Part shown: positions 49,618 to 57,341 of the stretch, piece after piece | How the letters are laid out: each line of letters begins with the position of its first letter | How positions within the stretch are numbered: position 1 is the first letter of the stretch | Source: Blastopirellula sediminis | Lineage (GTDB): Bacteria; Planctomycetota; Planctomycetia; Pirellulales; Pirellulaceae | Direction of reading: 5' to 3' | Assembly: GCF_020966755.1 (NCBI RefSeq) | Contig: NZ_JAJKFT010000004.1 | Coordinates: 682,001 to 746,000, forward strand | DNA length: 64,000 bases | Notes under the pieces: generated by a model | The model's database searches: none | What the model saw: the letters and a program-made list of their open reading frames with translations, nothing else | Told to the model about the DNA's origin: nothing | Translations under genes and position numbers: made by a program

Positions 49618-51119
49618 GAATGTTCCTCGGCGGGAGTTCCCTGCGGCACGGCCGCTTCGCTGGGGAGAAGTTTGGATAGGAGGGTCGCGACGCAAAACGT
49701 GCTGCTCGCGGCGAGCGGTGCGTACCAATAGCCGCTGACGCTGGTCGAGTATTTGATGGTAATGATCACCACGGCGCCGCAGATAAGCGCGGCGTTCGCC
49801 TGCCAACTCGGAATGCGACCGACGACGATGGCGACGAAGAAGAGCCCCAGCAGCAGCCCCGCCGAAAAACCGGCGATCGCCAGCGCTTGATCGACGACCG
49901 AGCTACCGAAGGCGAACGAATAAGCGCCGATCGCCACGGCGGCCTGCAACATGGTGAACAGCAAGGTAAAACTGCGACCCAAGAGAAGACGCCGGACATC
50001 GGGCAGGTGACGCCAAGCGTCTCCTCCCAGGTCATCAAGAAGCGAACTGGCGGACGAATTGACCGAACTCGATAGGGTCGACATTGCCGCGGCGAAAACC
50101 GCCGCCAGGATGACTCCGCGTACGCCGATCGGCAAATCGTCGACGATAAAACGAGCGAACGCCTGATCTCCGGCAAGTTCCAATTTGCTGGGATCAAACT
50201 GTGTAAAGTAGCAAGCGAGTCCCACGCCGATCGCCAGGAACAGGGCGAACTGCAAAAAGACGATTGGCCCGCTCCAGAACAGAGCCCAACCGGCGGCCCG
50301 TTGATTCTTCGCACACAAGTAACGCTGCACGATCAGCTGATCGGCGCCATGGGTCGCCAGGCTTAGGACGCCGCCGCCAAAGATCCCCGCCCAGAGCGTT
50401 AGGTGGCCATCGCTCGGCAGGAATTGAAAGTCGAACATGTGTAGCCGGCCGGTCTCCGAGGCGAATTGCCAATACTGCCCAAAGCCGCCGGGAAGTCGGG
50501 CCCAAATCAGGCCGATCACGATCAGCGCGCCGGTCATATAGACCGCGAATTGCAGACAGTCGTTCCAGATCACCGAGCGAACGCCGCCGCAGAGCGCGTA
50601 CACTGCGGTCGCGACCGCCAAGATCAACACGCTCACTTCAAACGGAATGTCGACGACCTGTTGCAGGGCGAGTGCGGTAAGAAAGAGCCGTAGCCCGTCT
50701 CCGAGCGTCCGCGCTCCGAGAAAGAAGATCGACGCCAACTTGCGGGTAGAAACGCCAAAGTTGCGCTGCAAAACGGCATAAGCCGTTGAGTTCTCATGAC
50801 GAAAGTAAAGGGGCAAGAGAAACGTCAACACCGCGATTCGGCCAATGATGTAGCCGATGGCGAGTTGGAGAAATGAAAAGTTTCCGCCCGAGACGAACGC
50901 TTTGCCGGGCACGCTTAAAAACGTGACGGTGCTCGTTTCGGTCGCGACGATCGAGAGGAGGAGCGCCCACGAGGGCAAATCGCGGGAACCGAGAAAAAAC
51001 TCGGTCGTCGAACTTTGACCCCGTCCGAGCCAAACGCCAAACAACGTCGTCGCGACGATGTAGCATCCGATGATGCTGATATCGACAGGAGAAATCGCTA
51101 GTGATGCGATGAAGATCAT
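49614..51119 (-). CDS. Sodium:solute symporter, probable MurNAc/amino-sugar importer
   Basis: A 501-residue inner-membrane protein with about 13 hydrophobic segments and SSS-family features, including GRGQSSTTEFFLGSRDLPSW near residue 35, SVIWNDCLQFAVYMTG near 183 and the ASTxSSSVNSSASS segment near 350. The start is ATG 51119. It is coupled to the NamZ fusion gene by a 4-nt overlap and divergent from murQ. It would import the MurNAc released by NamZ, since no MurP-type PTS gene is present. Substrate is inferred from context. Confidence 0.9.
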   Translation of the reverse strand: MIFIASLAISPVDISIIGCYIVATTLFGVWLGRGQSSTTEFFLGSRDLPSWALLLSIVATETSTVTFLSVPGKAFVSGGNFSFLQLAIGYIIGRIAVLTFLLPLYFRHENSTAYAVLQRNFGVSTRKLASIFFLGARTLGDGLRLFLTALALQQVVDIPFEVSVLILAVATAVYALCGGVRSVIWNDCLQFAVYMTGALIVIGLIWARLPGGFGQYWQFASETGRLHMFDFQFLPSDGHLTLWAGIFGGGVLSLATHGADQLIVQRYLCAKNQRAAGWALFWSGPIVFLQFALFLAIGVGLACYFTQFDPSKLELAGDQAFARFIVDDLPIGVRGVILAAVFAAAMSTLSSSVNSSASSLLDDLGGDAWRHLPDVRRLLLGRSFTLLFTMLQAAVAIGAYSFAFGSSVVDQALAIAGFSAGLLLGLFFVAIVVGRIPSWQANAALICGAVVIITIKYSTSVSGYWYAPLAASSTFCVATLLSKLLPSEAAVPQGTPAEEHS

Positions 51120-51263
51120 GGAAGCCGTGACGATAGACGCAAGCTTCGATCGCGGACTGCGATGGAAACAGCTTGCGAGGTCAAAAGTTACGAACGCGCA
51201 AGTGGGCGCAGATGGGCCCGCTTTTCCTCCAGTTTAGTCTATCTGGAGATAGCCGAATCGCTA

Positions 51264-51318
51264 GACGCAAAAGCGCAATTATTGCTGCGCTTTGCGCAAT
51301 GAATCTTCATTTTGCGTC
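51264..51318. promoter_or_regulatory. Candidate operator between symporter and murQ genes
   Basis: Two octamers, AAGCGCAA (51271-51278) and TTGCGCAA (51292-51299), start 21 bp apart. They are bracketed by a 9-bp inverted repeat (51264-51272 with 51310-51318). The site lies in the divergent spacer of the MurNAc locus. Similar octamers occur before the genes at 54406 and 59402. Two sites two helix turns apart fit an AraC-family regulator, likely the one at 54656. Confidence 0.55.
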
Positions 51319-51380
51319 GGGGGTGGTTAAACTTTGAAGTGTTGAAAGTTCCCCCGCTTCGGTTGAAAACGCAAACTCGC

Positions 51381-52295
51381 ATGCTAAAGCATCTCACCAC
51401 GGAAGCTATTAATCCGGCTTCGGAGTCGCTTGATGATTTCACGACATATGAAATCGTGCAGGTCATCAACAGTCAGGACGCCGGCGTCGCCGAGGCGGTA
51501 GGAAAACAAGCCAAACCGATTGCCGAAGCGATTGACGTGATTGCCGATCGTTTGGCGAAGTCGGGACGCTTGATTTATTTCGGCGCTGGCACTTCCGGCC
51601 GCTTGGGCGTGCTCGACGCTTCCGAATGTCCGCCGACATTCAACTCCGATCCGAAGCAAGTCGTCGGCTTGATCGCCGGCGGCCCGATCGCGCTGACGAC
51701 CTCGGTCGAAGGCGCCGAAGATCATCCCGAACTCGCCGTGCAGGATTTGCAAAGCATTAATCTCTCGGCGAAGGATGTCGTCGTCGGCATCGCCACCAGC
51801 GGAAGAACGCCGTACGTAGTCGGGGGACTAGACTACGCACAGCAAATTGGGGCGTTTGCGATCGGGCTGGCTTGCAACGACAATAATGAACTGGCGTCGC
51901 GCTGCAACGTAGCGATCACGCCGGTGGTGGGACCGGAAATCTTGAGCGGGTCGACGCGGATGAAAGCGGGGACTGCGACCAAGATGGTCTTGAATATGCT
52001 CAGCACCGGCGCCATGATTCGGCTAGGGAAAACGTTCGGCAATTTGATGGTCGATTTGCGTGCGACCAACACCAAGTTGAACGCTCGCGCCATTCGGATC
52101 GTGGAAGCGGCGACCGATTTGGGAGACGCCGAAGCGGACGAACTGCTCAAAAGCTGCGGGGGCGAAGTGAAGACCGCGATCCTGGTCTACCATTCCGGCA
52201 AAAAGCCGGAAGAAGCCCGCAAGCTGCTGAAGGACGCCGACGGACATTTGAAACAAGCGCTACGCACCGCAGGCGGGGAGGCCTCGCCTGATTAA
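51381..52295 (+). CDS. murQ: N-acetylmuramic acid 6-phosphate etherase
   Basis: A 304-residue SIS-domain lyase that removes D-lactate from MurNAc-6-phosphate to give GlcNAc-6-phosphate. MurQ hallmarks are the N-terminus HLTTEAINPASESLDDFTT, the GAGTSGRLGVLDASECPPTF phosphosugar loop near residue 75, IAGGPIALTTSVEGAED near 105, and STRMKAGTATKMVLNM near 200. ATG 51381 was chosen by family alignment; no strong ribosome-binding site is visible. It is followed after 12 nt by the kinase gene. Confidence 0.96.
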   Translation: MLKHLTTEAINPASESLDDFTTYEIVQVINSQDAGVAEAVGKQAKPIAEAIDVIADRLAKSGRLIYFGAGTSGRLGVLDASECPPTFNSDPKQVVGLIAGGPIALTTSVEGAEDHPELAVQDLQSINLSAKDVVVGIATSGRTPYVVGGLDYAQQIGAFAIGLACNDNNELASRCNVAITPVVGPEILSGSTRMKAGTATKMVLNMLSTGAMIRLGKTFGNLMVDLRATNTKLNARAIRIVEAATDLGDAEADELLKSCGGEVKTAILVYHSGKKPEEARKLLKDADGHLKQALRTAGGEASPD

Positions 52296-52307
52296 GGCGA
52301 AGTCCCA

Positions 52308-53306
52308 ATGAGCGAAAGCGAATCAGCGGCAGGCCAACGCGACCTCTTTCTCGGCGTCGATGGGGGTGGGACGAAGACTTCTTGCTATGTCGGCGCCGCT
52401 GGACCGAGCGGGCAGATCCATATTCTTGGCCGGGGCGCTTCCACCGGCAGTAATCCAAGAACTGCCGGAATCGATAACGCTGTCGCCGCAATTCTGGAAA
52501 GCGTCCAGCGGGCCAAAGAGGATGCGGGGTTTGCTGATTCCCCGTGTCAGCGCGGATTGTTTGCGATCGCCGGAACGCTCGATCTCACGTTTCGCCGCGA
52601 ACTTGCCGCTCGGTTGGCGGCGGCCCAGATTGCGAATCGCTGCGACGTGGTGCCGGATCTCGTGCCGCTGTTGGGATCGGAGACGGGAAGCACGATTGCG
52701 ATTGGGATCATCGCCGGAACCGGTTCGGTCGGTATTGGCCGCGACGCCGCTGGGCAGATCGCCATCCTTGGCGGATGGGGACCGTTGCTTGGAGATGAAG
52801 GGAGCGGCTTTGAGATCGGCAAACATGCCTTGCGAAACGCGGCAGGATCGCTCGAACTGGGCGCCGGGATCGATTCGCTGACCGAAATTGTTTGCGATCA
52901 ACTTCGGGTGCAGACCGCCGAAGAGATTCGCGCGCTGTTGGCCGCAAATGCCGATCAGCGCGGACTCATCGCGAGCCTGGCGAAGTGCGTCATCGAAGCG
53001 GCTGCCAGCGGAGAGCCGGTCGCTGGAATGATCGTCGATCAGGCGATCGATTCTCTAGCGACGCTTGTCGAAAACCTCCGCCAACGCGTGCAGTCGTATG
53101 ACGCAAAGCTTGATGAATCGCCGCTCCCGCTCACTCTTTCCGGCAGCCTCTTTCAGTCGTCAATCTACTTCCGCGAGAAGTTTGAACGGCGGCTCTGCGA
53201 TTGGGGAATCGTGGTCGCAATTCGGATTCTGGAAGATCCGACGTTCGCTTGTTTAGAACTTGCGGCACGCGGGGAGTTTACCGGCGAATTGCGGTTTCTG
53301 CGCTAA
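52308..53306 (+). CDS. BadF/BadG-type amino-sugar kinase (GlcNAc/MurNAc kinase)
   Basis: A 332-residue actin-fold ATP kinase. Visible motifs are GVDGGGTKT (phosphate 1, near residue 18), AGTGSVGIGR (near 145), and GGWGPLLGDEGSGFEIG, the signature shared by GlcNAc kinase and MurK. It would phosphorylate MurNAc at C6 to supply MurQ and may also phosphorylate GlcNAc from the sialic acid route. An AAGG site precedes ATG 52308. It is convergent with anmK, with only 14 nt between their stops. Confidence 0.9.
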   Translation: MSESESAAGQRDLFLGVDGGGTKTSCYVGAAGPSGQIHILGRGASTGSNPRTAGIDNAVAAILESVQRAKEDAGFADSPCQRGLFAIAGTLDLTFRRELAARLAAAQIANRCDVVPDLVPLLGSETGSTIAIGIIAGTGSVGIGRDAAGQIAILGGWGPLLGDEGSGFEIGKHALRNAAGSLELGAGIDSLTEIVCDQLRVQTAEEIRALLAANADQRGLIASLAKCVIEAAASGEPVAGMIVDQAIDSLATLVENLRQRVQSYDAKLDESPLPLTLSGSLFQSSIYFREKFERRLCDWGIVVAIRILEDPTFACLELAARGEFTGELRFLR

Positions 53307-53320
53307 CCAAGACGCGGCCG

Positions 53321-54406
53321 TTAGTGCAATGGAGTGATGCTGCCGCCGGTGGTTGGTTCGCTACAGCCGGTCGTTTCGGGAATCGTCAGCGGCAAGCCCA
53401 ACTGGTGGCGAACGGCGAGCCAAGCGAAGCATTCCGCTTCCAGCGTATCAGGCGACAATCCTCGCTCGCTGATCGAGCGGACCTCTTTGAAGCGATCGGT
53501 CAGCATCTTCATGATGACCGGGTGATGGACGCCGCCGCCGGTCACCCACAGGACGGCCGGCTCTTTCGCCATGCGAGCCACGGCGCCGGAGATCGCCTGA
53601 ACGGTTACGGCGCACAACGTCGCCGCGCCATCCTCGACGCTCAGCCCCGAGACGTCGACATGGTCAAAGTCAAAACGGTCGGCCGACTTCGGCAGCGGTT
53701 TGCGGAAGAAGTCGACGGAGAGCGCTTCGCGAACGATGCTATCGTGAACTTTTCCTTTCAGCGCCAATCGGCCGTCGACGTCATGACTGAGATCGGCCAT
53801 CTCCTGGACCCACTCGTCGAGCAAACCGCAGCCGGGGCCGGAATCGCCGGCGATGATTTCGCCGTTGGTGCCGAGCCAAGTAACGTTCGCGACGCCGCCA
53901 AGATTTAGGACGACGACCGGTTCGTTTTCGTTGGCGAATAGCGCTCGGTGGAAAAGAGAAACGAGGGGCGCTCCTTGGCCGCCGCGAGCCATGTCATGGC
54001 GGCGAAAGTCGGAAACGACCTGGATGCCGGTTTGCTCGGCCAAGAGCCAAGGGTTGCCGAGCTGCATCGTCAGCCCTTCGCCGGGGATGTGGCGAACGGT
54101 GTGGCCATGAAAGCCGATCACCTTGGCCTCTTTGGCGGTTTCCCCTAATTGCGCGATCAGCGCTTTGACTGCTTTGACGTGATGGATCGTCAGCTCGCGT
54201 TCGACCCGCAGCAATTCGTCCAGGCGGACGTTGTGCTGCGAAGCTTCCAGAACGCGGGAGCGAAGCTGTTCGCTGTAGGGGAGGGTCAATCCGCCCAGAA
54301 AATCGATATCACTGTCGCCATCGGTACTGACCAGCGCCGCGTCGACCCCATCGGCCGAGGTGCCGCTCATCAAGCCAATCGCAAAATGTCGTTTTTTCGT
54401 TGCCAC
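53321..54406 (-). CDS. anmK: Anhydro-N-acetylmuramic acid kinase
   Basis: A 361-residue kinase that hydrolyses the 1,6-anhydro ring of anhMurNAc while phosphorylating it, giving MurNAc-6-phosphate for MurQ. Marker segments are AIGLMSGTSADGVDAAL, GFHGHTVRH near residue 98, LNLGGVANVTWLG near 175, and DSGPGCGLLDEWVQ near 197. I chose GTG 54406 (AGGAAGG 11 nt upstream); a TTG at 54433 is possible but adds a non-conserved leader. It is divergent from the regulator gene at 54656. Confidence 0.95.
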   Translation of the reverse strand: MATKKRHFAIGLMSGTSADGVDAALVSTDGDSDIDFLGGLTLPYSEQLRSRVLEASQHNVRLDELLRVERELTIHHVKAVKALIAQLGETAKEAKVIGFHGHTVRHIPGEGLTMQLGNPWLLAEQTGIQVVSDFRRHDMARGGQGAPLVSLFHRALFANENEPVVVLNLGGVANVTWLGTNGEIIAGDSGPGCGLLDEWVQEMADLSHDVDGRLALKGKVHDSIVREALSVDFFRKPLPKSADRFDFDHVDVSGLSVEDGAATLCAVTVQAISGAVARMAKEPAVLWVTGGGVHHPVIMKMLTDRFKEVRSISERGLSPDTLEAECFAWLAVRHQLGLPLTIPETTGCSEPTTGGSITPLH

Positions 54407-54502
54407 GACGGTCGACGCCTTCCTGCCGGTCAATCGAACACTTCAGCAATAATCCTAGTAGATAAAGAACCGCGAATCCCGTCGCTCTTTGCAGAAAGAC
54501 GA

Positions 54503-54571
54503 TTTTGCGCTTAACTTGCCGTCTTGCCGAAGTATGTGATATAGAGAGAATTCTAGATCGCGTTTGCGCAT
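54503..54571. promoter_or_regulatory. Candidate TTGCGC sites between anmK and regulator genes
   Basis: TTGCGCTT (54505-54512) and TTGCGCAT (54564-54571) lie in the divergent spacer. They match the octamers at 51271-51299 and 59491-59519, although the 59-bp spacing here differs from the 21 bp seen there. Confidence 0.45.
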
Positions 54572-54655
54572 CCGCCAAGCAGGCGTGGCGGAGATTCGCG
54601 CGTTACCGGTAGCTCGACTTGTCTCGTCCTTCACACCCATTGGAACGTCGTTTTG

Positions 54656-55843
54656 ATGGAATCTGATTCGCAACGACGCGGCGAAAAACTGCAGATCCGG
54701 CAGGTAGCCGTCCTGGTCGAGACCGAGACGAGTTGGGGACGTCGCGTCATTCGCGGGATCGCCAGCTACGCCGATAAGCATACGCTTTGGCATTTGCTCA
54801 TCGATCCCCGCGACCATGAACAGCGCTCGTCGCTTCCCGACGGTTGGAAAGGGCATGGGATCATTGCCCGCATTTCGACGCGACTGCAGGCCGACCAGAT
54901 CGTCGAAAAAAAATTGCCGGCGGTGAACGTCGACGACGTCTACGGCGACCTTCCCCGCGTTGGCCGCGTGATAACGAACGAGGCGGCGCGAGCGGAGCTG
55001 GCGATCGAACATTTGCTGGCCCGCGGCTTTTCCAATTTCGCCTTTTTCGCGCCCCCCAGTCAGCGCTACTCGAATCGCCGCTGGGAAGAATTTGAAAATG
55101 CGGTGACGCAGCGCGGTTTCGAGTGCCAGACCTATCGTCCCGGCTATCGCGCCGGACGCAAAATCAAATGGAGCGAGCAGCAGCGGCGCGTCAATCGTTG
55201 GCTGACGTCGTTGCCGCGGCCGATCGCCGTATTGGCGGTCGACGCCTACCACGCGCGCCAGTTGGCCGAGGTCTGCCACTTTTCGTCAATTCGCGTGCCG
55301 GACGAAATTGCAATTTTGGCCGGGGACTCGGACGAACTGCTTTGCGAAGTTTCGACGCCCCCTCTTTCTTCCATTTCGCTGGCGTGCGAGCGGATCGGCT
55401 ACGAAGCGGCCGCGATGATTCACCGGATGATGGAAGGGCAACCGCCGTCGACCACGCCGATGACAATCGCGCCGCATGGCGTCGTCAGCCGACAGTCGAC
55501 CGACGTGTTGGCGATCGACGACCCGATGATCGTCCGCGCGTTGCGGTTCATCCAAAAGCATACGCAGCGCGGCATCAGCGTCGCCGACGTGCTGCGCGAG
55601 GTGCCGATCTCGCGACGCAGTTTAGAAATGCAGTTCCGCTCGTACTTGGGACGCTCCCCAGCGGAAGAAATCCGCCGCGTCCAACTGGAACGAGGTCGGG
55701 AACTGCTCGGCAATCGCGAAATGTCGATCACCGAAGTCGCGATGGCGTGCGGCTTTTCCAACGCGACCCGCTTTGGGATCGCGTTTCGGAAAAGCTTTGG
55801 AACGACGCCGCGGAACTTTCGTAAGCGGTTGTTGGCCGACTAA
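54656..55843 (+). CDS. XylR-type AraC-family regulator of the MurNAc locus
   Basis: A 395-residue regulator with a LacI-like sensor (residues about 15-285; VPDEIAILAGDSDELLCEV and CERIGYEAAAMI segments) and a C-terminal AraC helix-turn-helix region (about 290-395; RRSLEMQFRSYLGRSPAEEI and FSNATRFGIAFRKSFGTTP). The start is ATG 54656; the frame also opens at a TTG one codon earlier. Lying inside the MurNAc locus and divergent from anmK, it is the obvious candidate to respond to MurNAc, GlcNAc or a phosphate ester and to bind the TTGCGC sites (inference). Confidence 0.92.
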   Translation: MESDSQRRGEKLQIRQVAVLVETETSWGRRVIRGIASYADKHTLWHLLIDPRDHEQRSSLPDGWKGHGIIARISTRLQADQIVEKKLPAVNVDDVYGDLPRVGRVITNEAARAELAIEHLLARGFSNFAFFAPPSQRYSNRRWEEFENAVTQRGFECQTYRPGYRAGRKIKWSEQQRRVNRWLTSLPRPIAVLAVDAYHARQLAEVCHFSSIRVPDEIAILAGDSDELLCEVSTPPLSSISLACERIGYEAAAMIHRMMEGQPPSTTPMTIAPHGVVSRQSTDVLAIDDPMIVRALRFIQKHTQRGISVADVLREVPISRRSLEMQFRSYLGRSPAEEIRRVQLERGRELLGNREMSITEVAMACGFSNATRFGIAFRKSFGTTPRNFRKRLLAD

Positions 55844-55864
55844 ATGTTCCAAGCGAGCTACGCC

Positions 55865-56013
55865 CAACACTAGCCCGCAGCGCAAGCGAGGGAATGCGAC
55901 CGCAAGCTCCAGTCGGAGTACGAAGTGCGTTGAGAAGTTGCAATCACGGAAGTTGGCGAAATCGATTCGGCTGGCCGACCACATTCCCTCGCTTGCGCTT
56001 CGGGCTAGTGTTG
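55865..56013. repeat. Inverted 32-bp repeat of the planctomycete GCTTGCGCTTCGGGCTAGTG type
   Basis: The left arm (55865-55896) and right arm (55982-56013) are inverted copies that differ at one base. They are separated by 85 nt and lie between two convergent genes. The arm contains CTCGCTTGCGCTTCGGGCTA, which I recall as a repeat dispersed through Pirellulales genomes. It could act as a REP-like element or a bidirectional transcription barrier. Confidence 0.85.
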
Positions 56014-56037
56014 TGTTGAGTCGACGTTTAGCAATCT

Positions 56038-57306
56038 CTACTTCGCCGCCGCCGGTTCCTTCTGCAGCGACTTCGCGGTCTCTTCCACCTTTCGCATCAC
56101 CCGCAGTAAATTCCCGCCCATGATCGCTTCGATCTGCTCCGGCGTGTAGCCGCGATCGAGCAAGCCTTGCGTGATGTAGGGATAGCGGCTGACGTCTTCC
56201 AGTCCTTTCGGCAGCAGCGTGACGCCGTCGTAGTCGGAACCGATTCCAACGTGCCGCCAACCGGCGACTTTGGCGATGTGATCAATATGGTCGAGCAGGT
56301 CATGGATGTCGCCCGGCTCGAGCGGGTGCTGGGCTTTCCAGCGTTGCAACAGAATCGCCGCTTCGTCTTTGCCATGCTTTTCGGTCAGCTCTTTTTCGAC
56401 CACCTTCGTCTCTTCGTAGGTCGCGACCGCTTTCGGCACGATGAAGGCCGAAAAGAAGTTGACCATCACGACGCCGTCGTTTTCGGCGACGCGCTTCAGA
56501 ACGTCGTCCGGAACGTTACGCGGAGAGTCGGCTATCGTTTTGGCTGACGAGTGAGAGAACATTACCGGCGCCTTGCTGACGTCGAGCGCCGCGTGCGCTG
56601 TCGCCGGCGAGACGTGCGACAGGTCAACCATCATCCCCAGGCGGTTCATCGTTTCGACGACATGGACGCCGAACGGGCTGAGCCCGCCGCTGATCTTCTC
56701 GCCGGTGCAGGAATCGGCCCAGCTGAGACTCGCACTGTGGGTCAGCGTCATGTAACGTGCGCCGAGCCCGTACAAGCGTTCGAGGTTGCCGATCGAATCT
56801 TCGATGCAGTGTCCCCCTTCCATGCCGATCAGCGACGCGATCTTGCCTTGCTTCGAGATCCGCTCGATGTCATCGACCGTCAGGGCCAACTCCATGACCT
56901 CGGGATATTGTTTGATCATCGCTTTAACCAGTTCGATCTGTTCCAGCGTCGAGAGGAGCGCCGTGCCATCGTAACCGGTTTGCACCGGAACCCAGACCGA
57001 CCAGAACTGGGCGCCGACGCCCCCTTCGCGAAGCCGGGGAATGTCGGTTTGCAGTTTGGGCTGCGGTTGGCTGATGTCGAGCTTGCTGAAATCGCTGGAA
57101 CCCTTGGTCCGAATCTCCCACGGCAGATCGTTGTGCCCGTCGATCATGAGCAGCGACTCGTGCAGATTCTTCGCTTCGTCGGTCAGAACGATTTCGCCGC
57201 GCGACTTGGGAGGAGTCGGCTGAATCTTCGAATCTTCGGCCATGATCGGAGCGGCGGCCAACGTTACGATTGCGGCGGCCAGCCATTGAATTCGGTCGTA
57301 GTGCAT
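56038..57306 (-). CDS. M19 membrane dipeptidase (renal dipeptidase family)
   Basis: A 422-residue exported zinc dipeptidase with a signal peptide (QWLAAAIVTLAAAPIMA). All metal ligands are visible: His and Asp in IDGHNDLPW, the bridging Glu in GMEGGHC, His in VDLSHVS, His in MFSHSSAK, and Asp in GIGSDYDG. M19 enzymes cleave dipeptides, including those with D-residues at the C-terminus such as L-Ala-D-Glu from murein stems. It lies 35 nt downstream of the beta-lactamase/DD-carboxypeptidase fusion and is probably co-transcribed, which supports a murein-peptide role. Confidence 0.94.
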   Translation of the reverse strand: MHYDRIQWLAAAIVTLAAAPIMAEDSKIQPTPPKSRGEIVLTDEAKNLHESLLMIDGHNDLPWEIRTKGSSDFSKLDISQPQPKLQTDIPRLREGGVGAQFWSVWVPVQTGYDGTALLSTLEQIELVKAMIKQYPEVMELALTVDDIERISKQGKIASLIGMEGGHCIEDSIGNLERLYGLGARYMTLTHSASLSWADSCTGEKISGGLSPFGVHVVETMNRLGMMVDLSHVSPATAHAALDVSKAPVMFSHSSAKTIADSPRNVPDDVLKRVAENDGVVMVNFFSAFIVPKAVATYEETKVVEKELTEKHGKDEAAILLQRWKAQHPLEPGDIHDLLDHIDHIAKVAGWRHVGIGSDYDGVTLLPKGLEDVSRYPYITQGLLDRGYTPEQIEAIMGGNLLRVMRKVEETAKSLQKEPAAAK

Positions 57307-57341
57307 GCTCGATTTCGCTTCCGTGAAGAATGTGACGGCGA

